64,000 nt of DNA from positions 1-64,000 of the forward strand of contig CAJOEN010000002.1 in NCBI GenBank assembly GCA_905233475.1. Reading direction: 5' to 3'. The notes beneath the pieces are model-generated. The model saw nothing but the letters and a program-made list of their open reading frames with translations, did not search any database and was not told where the DNA came from. Within the stretch, counting starts at the first letter, position 1; the number at the start of each line of letters is the position of its first letter. The position numbers and the translations under genes are program-made. This document shows positions 60,839 to 64,000 of this stretch, piece by piece. This stretch comes from an uncultured Bacteroidales bacterium. Lineage in GTDB: Bacteria > Bacteroidota > Bacteroidia > Bacteroidales > P3.

Positions 60839-61414
60839 ATGGAAGAAAATCAAAAAGTTATAATATTTTCGGCACCGTCGGGAAGCGGCAAAAGCACCAT
60901 TATAAGCCGTTTGCTGAAACGTGTCCCGAATTTGGAATTCTCCATATCGGCCACAAGCCGCAAACCGCGCGAGGGCGAACAAAACGGCAAGGATTACTAC
61001 TTTCTCTCCCATGACGAATTTAAACAGAAAGTAGCCGAAGGCCAGTTTGTGGAATGGGTGGAAGTGTACCAAGGCACCTGCTATGGCACACTGAAATCGG
61101 AGATAGAGCGCATTTGGCAAAAGGGTAGCACCGTCATTTTCGACGTGGACGTGCTGGGCGGCGTCAGCCTTAAAAAGATATTTGGCAACAAAGCCCTTTC
61201 GATATTCATACAGCCGCCGTCGATGGAGGTTTTGGAACAGCGTCTGCGTGGCCGCAACACCGAAACCGAAGAGAGCCTTGGAAAACGCATAGAACGTGCA
61301 AAAATGGAAATGCAATACAGCAACCAGCTTGACGTGGTGGTTGAAAATGACGACCTCGACACGGCAATAAACGAAACGGAAACCATAGTAAGAAACTTTT
61401 TGGGCAAACAATGA
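60839..61414 (+). CDS. gmk: Guanylate kinase
   Basis: 191 aa from the ATG at 60839. P-loop IFSAPSGSGKSTIISRLL, GMP-binding SATSRKPREGEQNGKDYYFL, FDVDVLGG. It phosphorylates GMP to GDP. It overlaps mreC by 4 bp (ATGA). Confidence 0.96.
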   Translation: MEENQKVIIFSAPSGSGKSTIISRLLKRVPNLEFSISATSRKPREGEQNGKDYYFLSHDEFKQKVAEGQFVEWVEVYQGTCYGTLKSEIERIWQKGSTVIFDVDVLGGVSLKKIFGNKALSIFIQPPSMEVLEQRLRGRNTETEESLGKRIERAKMEMQYSNQLDVVVENDDLDTAINETETIVRNFLGKQ

Positions 61415-62265
61415 ACAACCTGCTGATTTTTTTCAAAAGATACAGTCATATTTTCCTTTTTATAGCCCTCGAAGCTGTGGCTGTAATACTGATTGTGCAA
61501 AACAGCTACTACCAAAGCTCCAAACTAATTTCGTGGTGCAACAGCATAGCAGGTAGTTGCTACAGTCAAGTGTCGTCGGTGTCGGGCTATTTCAAACTTG
61601 CCGAAACCAACCGTCAGCTTATTAGCGAAAACGCCCGCCTGCGCGAACAGCTGGAAAGTTCGTATATACAATACAACAAGAAGGTTTTCGAGGTGAACGA
61701 CACTGTTTACAAACGGAAATACAGCTACATAGAGGCACAGATAATAAAAAACTCGTACAACAGAAGGTGCAACTACATAATGATTAACAAAGGCACTTTG
61801 CATGGGGTTAAAACCGACATGGCCGTAATGTCGCCGCAAGGTATTGTGGGCATTGTGGTGAACACCACCCGCAATTTTGCCACAGTAATGTCGGTGCTGC
61901 ACCCCGACAGCCGCAACAGCGTAAAGGTTAAACGTACCAACATATCCGGCTCGCTTGTCTGGAATGGCAAGGATTTCCGCTACGGAACGCTTATCGACAT
62001 ACCGACCACACACAAACTGCGGAAAAACGACACCATAATAACAAGCGGATTTTCGCAGGAGTTTCCCGAGGGCATAGTAGTGGGTTTTGTTGAAAGTGCC
62101 ACACAGAACTCGGGCGACGGCTTCTACACCGTGAAAATACGACTGGCTACCGATTTCAACAAAATCAACTTCGTGTATGTAATCAACAATAGTTTCTATC
62201 AGGAACAACAAATTTTAAACCGACAAATGGAGGAGTGTGATGAACAGCAAACTGATAATCAATAA
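61411..62265 (+). CDS. mreC: Rod-shape protein MreC
   Basis: 284 aa. One N-terminal membrane segment (YSHIFLFIALEAVAVILIV), a coiled coil (LAETNRQLISENARLREQLE), then the beta-barrel domain starting RRCNYIMINKGTLHGVKTDM with VMSPQGIVGIVV and LIDIPTTHKLRKNDTIITSG. It organises the elongation machinery in the periplasm. It overlaps gmk by 4 bp and mreD by 26 bp. mreB does not precede it here. Confidence 0.93.
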   Translation: MNNLLIFFKRYSHIFLFIALEAVAVILIVQNSYYQSSKLISWCNSIAGSCYSQVSSVSGYFKLAETNRQLISENARLREQLESSYIQYNKKVFEVNDTVYKRKYSYIEAQIIKNSYNRRCNYIMINKGTLHGVKTDMAVMSPQGIVGIVVNTTRNFATVMSVLHPDSRNSVKVKRTNISGSLVWNGKDFRYGTLIDIPTTHKLRKNDTIITSGFSQEFPEGIVVGFVESATQNSGDGFYTVKIRLATDFNKINFVYVINNSFYQEQQILNRQMEECDEQQTDNQ

Positions 62266-62755
62266 TACACTACGTTTTGTACTACTTATAGCTTTCCAAG
62301 TGCTGGTACTCAACAACGTGTACTTGGGCGTGGATGTGTCGCCTGTGGTGTACATTTTGTTTATACTTATGCTACCCACAAACTGCAACAAAATGTTGCT
62401 TCTAATACTTTCGTTTGTAGCGGGGCTTTGTGTGGATATGTTTTCGAACTCTCTTGGTTTCCACACTTTTGCGGCAACATTTGTGGGACTGCTCCGGATA
62501 GTTTTTGCCAACCGCATCATCACACAAGACGACAGGGAGATAGAAACGCCCTCGATACGCACCGCCGATATGAAACAGTTTTCTTTCTATACAATAATCC
62601 TTACGGCAATATATAATTTCATCTACCTTATGCTGGTGTCTTTCGACATGAGCGAGATTTTTCATGTGCTGTTTCTAACGCTGGTGAACACCTTGGTTAC
62701 ATACGTGATAATACTTATGTTACAAGTGCTTTTTACAAGGAAGAGGGACCTATAG
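62240..62755 (+). CDS. mreD: Rod-shape protein MreD-like
   Basis: 171 aa, about five membrane segments; VSPVVYILFILMLPTNCNKM and FVAGLCVDMFSNSLGFHTFA are typical of MreD. The start ATG lies inside mreC, preceded by GGAGGAG-like sequence (ATGGAGGAGTGTGATG). pyrH follows after about 97 bp; no pbp2 or rodA adjoins. Confidence 0.87.
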   Translation: MNSKLIINNTLRFVLLIAFQVLVLNNVYLGVDVSPVVYILFILMLPTNCNKMLLLILSFVAGLCVDMFSNSLGFHTFAATFVGLLRIVFANRIITQDDREIETPSIRTADMKQFSFYTIILTAIYNFIYLMLVSFDMSEIFHVLFLTLVNTLVTYVIILMLQVLFTRKRDL

Positions 62756-62852
62756 GGACTTATGTTTCTACAAAAAAAGTAAAAATGCGAAACTCGACAG
62801 GAACCTTGTTTTTATATAAAATACTGAATACGAATTAAATGTGCAGCAAACA

Positions 62853-63557
62853 ATGAAATACAACAGAATACTTTTGAAACTTAGTGGCGAATCGCTGATG
62901 GGCAAACAAAGTTACGGCATAGCTCCCGAAATGCTCGAACAATACTCGGAAGACATAAAAGTGGTGGTGGAAAAAGGCGTGGAAGTGGCCATAGTCATCG
63001 GCGGAGGCAATATTTTCCGCGGACTAAGCGGTGCCGCCAAAGGTATGGACCGAGTGCAAGGCGATTACATGGGAATGCTTGCCACCCTTATAAACAGCAT
63101 GGCACTGCAAGCCGAACTTGAAAAGCATGGCATGCGAACCGAACTCCTTTCGGGTTTGGCCATAGAGCCGATATGCCGCGAAATGAGCCGCAAAAGGGCT
63201 ATAGAGGCCATGCACGACGGCAAGGTGGTGATAATAGGCGGCGGTAGCGGCAATCCATTTTTCACAACAGACACCGCTTCGGCCTTGCGCGCCGTAGAAA
63301 TACAGGCCGATGCCATACTCAAAGGCACACGCGTTGATGGCGTTTATACCGCCGACCCCGAAAAAGACCCTTCAGCAACGAAGTTTACAACGCTATCTTT
63401 TGCCGAAGCCTTGTCGAAAAAACTGAAAATAATGGACTTGACGGCTTTTGCACTGTGCGAGGAAAACAACCTGCCAATATACGTGTTCGACATGAACAGG
63501 CAGGGCAACCTTTTAAAGGTTGTTGAAGGTGAACCCATAGGTACGGAAGTAAAATAA
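62853..63557 (+). CDS. pyrH: UMP kinase
   Basis: 234 aa from the ATG at 62853 (MKYNRILLKLSGESLMGKQ). Amino-acid-kinase fold with IVIGGGNIFRGLSGAAKG, DYMGMLATLINSMALQ and GTRVDGVYTADPEKDPSA. It phosphorylates UMP to UDP. A GTG four codons upstream is an unlikely start. Confidence 0.96.
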   Translation: MKYNRILLKLSGESLMGKQSYGIAPEMLEQYSEDIKVVVEKGVEVAIVIGGGNIFRGLSGAAKGMDRVQGDYMGMLATLINSMALQAELEKHGMRTELLSGLAIEPICREMSRKRAIEAMHDGKVVIIGGGSGNPFFTTDTASALRAVEIQADAILKGTRVDGVYTADPEKDPSATKFTTLSFAEALSKKLKIMDLTAFALCEENNLPIYVFDMNRQGNLLKVVEGEPIGTEVK

Positions 63558-63602
63558 TAGTTTAAAGCTATTTGGCGGGTTGTGGCATGTTGGCAAAGTC
63601 CG

Positions 63603-64000
63603 CTAAAACGACCATATCAGCAGTCCGCCACAGATGATCATGCCTGTAACTATCAGGTCTATAATGCAATAGCCCATAATGTCTTTGGCGTTGAGTTTTG
63701 CTATGGCCAATGCCGGTATTGCCCAAAAAGGCTGTATAAGATTTGTCCATGCGTCGCCCCAAGCAATGGCGGTTCCGGTAAGTCCGGCATCCACGCCAAG
63801 ATTTGCGCCTGCGGCAAACATTATTGGAGCTTGGATAGCCCAGTGTCCGCCTCCCGAAGGCACGAACATATTGAGAACGGCGGCACAAAGGAAAGTGAGC
63901 AGGGGATATGTATGTGGGTTGGAAATGGCTATGCAGGCGTTGCTTATCACCGTCCCAAGGCAAATTCCGGACTCTCCCACGCCTGTTATTATGCCCATAA
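63603..64000 (-). CDS. AtoE-type short-chain fatty acid transporter, C-terminal part, cut by window edge
   Basis: The 132 codons inside the window are the 3' end of a larger gene whose start lies beyond 64000; the first Met here is internal. Motifs typical of the AtoE/short-chain fatty acid transporter family: FVPSGGGHWAIQAPIMFAAG, AIAWGDAWTNLIQPFWAIP and NAKDIMGYCIIDL. It is a membrane protein, likely taking up or exchanging short-chain fatty acids such as butyrate or acetoacetate. It is convergent with pyrH, 45 bp away. Confidence 0.88.
   Translation of the reverse strand, partial: MGIITGVGESGICLGTVISNACIAISNPHTYPLLTFLCAAVLNMFVPSGGGHWAIQAPIMFAAGANLGVDAGLTGTAIAWGDAWTNLIQPFWAIPALAIAKLNAKDIMGYCIIDLIVTGMIICGGLLIWSF

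Overview
This 64 kb window looks like a chromosomal segment of a Bacteroidota bacterium, most likely Bacteroidales. Four things point there. There are type IX secretion (T9SS) cargo proteins with both type A and type B C-terminal sorting domains, plus a PorE-like T9SS protein. Many genes are preceded by the Bacteroidota -7 box (TAnnTTTG). The proteins match Bacteroidota versions (MraY, UGE-like threonine dehydrogenase, RecQ). The acpP-fabF-rnc and mraZ-to-ftsZ clusters are laid out as in that group. I cannot name a species. No rRNA, tRNA, CRISPR array, prophage or transposase was found.

Layout. 1-460: a tandem intergenic repeat (about 220 bp per unit). 474-10591, minus strand: a cell-envelope block with a PorE-like TPR/propeller/OmpA protein, a broken alpha/beta hydrolase, a second giant PD40/OmpA protein, a small exported protein, and a CUB/PKD type-B T9SS cargo protein. 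10912-14121, plus strand: a GC-rich trio of nqrD, nqrE and an LtaS-like membrane sulfatase-fold enzyme, without the other nqr genes. 14166-17016, minus: rsgA, an M16 peptidase and a HAD phosphatase. 17130-17393: an inverted relative of the left-end repeat. 17694-23290, plus: clpC, a ThiL-like protein with eroded metal ligands, and recQ. 23703-28390: cls (minus), a threonine dehydrogenase (plus), and acpP-fabF-rnc (minus). 28812-31683: purN, a glycosyltransferase and an OmpA-domain protein. 31993-38742: a 2249-residue FN3/jelly-roll surface protein with a T9SS type A tail.

39083-54267 is a complete-looking division and cell-wall cluster: mraZ, rsmH, ftsL, ftsI, murE, mraY, [murD], ftsW, murG, murC, ftsQ, ftsA, ftsZ. 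The murD position is the exception. It holds only a 179-residue protein resembling the MurD C-terminal domain, without the ATPase domain and with the ligase signature residues replaced. This is the most interesting observation in the window.

54350-64000: a membrane-anchored EEP-fold enzyme and a rhomboid-like protein lacking the expected catalytic His (minus); a 139-bp cloverleaf-shaped inverted-repeat element; an ATP-grasp-like protein, ogt, a YvlD-like membrane protein, panC, an acidic unknown, gmk, mreC, mreD and pyrH (plus); and the 3' part of an AtoE-type short-chain fatty acid transporter (minus) cut by the window edge.

Functionally the window joins peptidoglycan precursor synthesis and septation, cell-shape scaffolding (mreCD), surface protein export, and housekeeping enzymes. 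Several proteins keep their fold but have lost active-site residues (MurD-like, ThiL-like, rhomboid-like, alpha/beta hydrolase). All functional calls come from motif recognition by eye; no database search was run.
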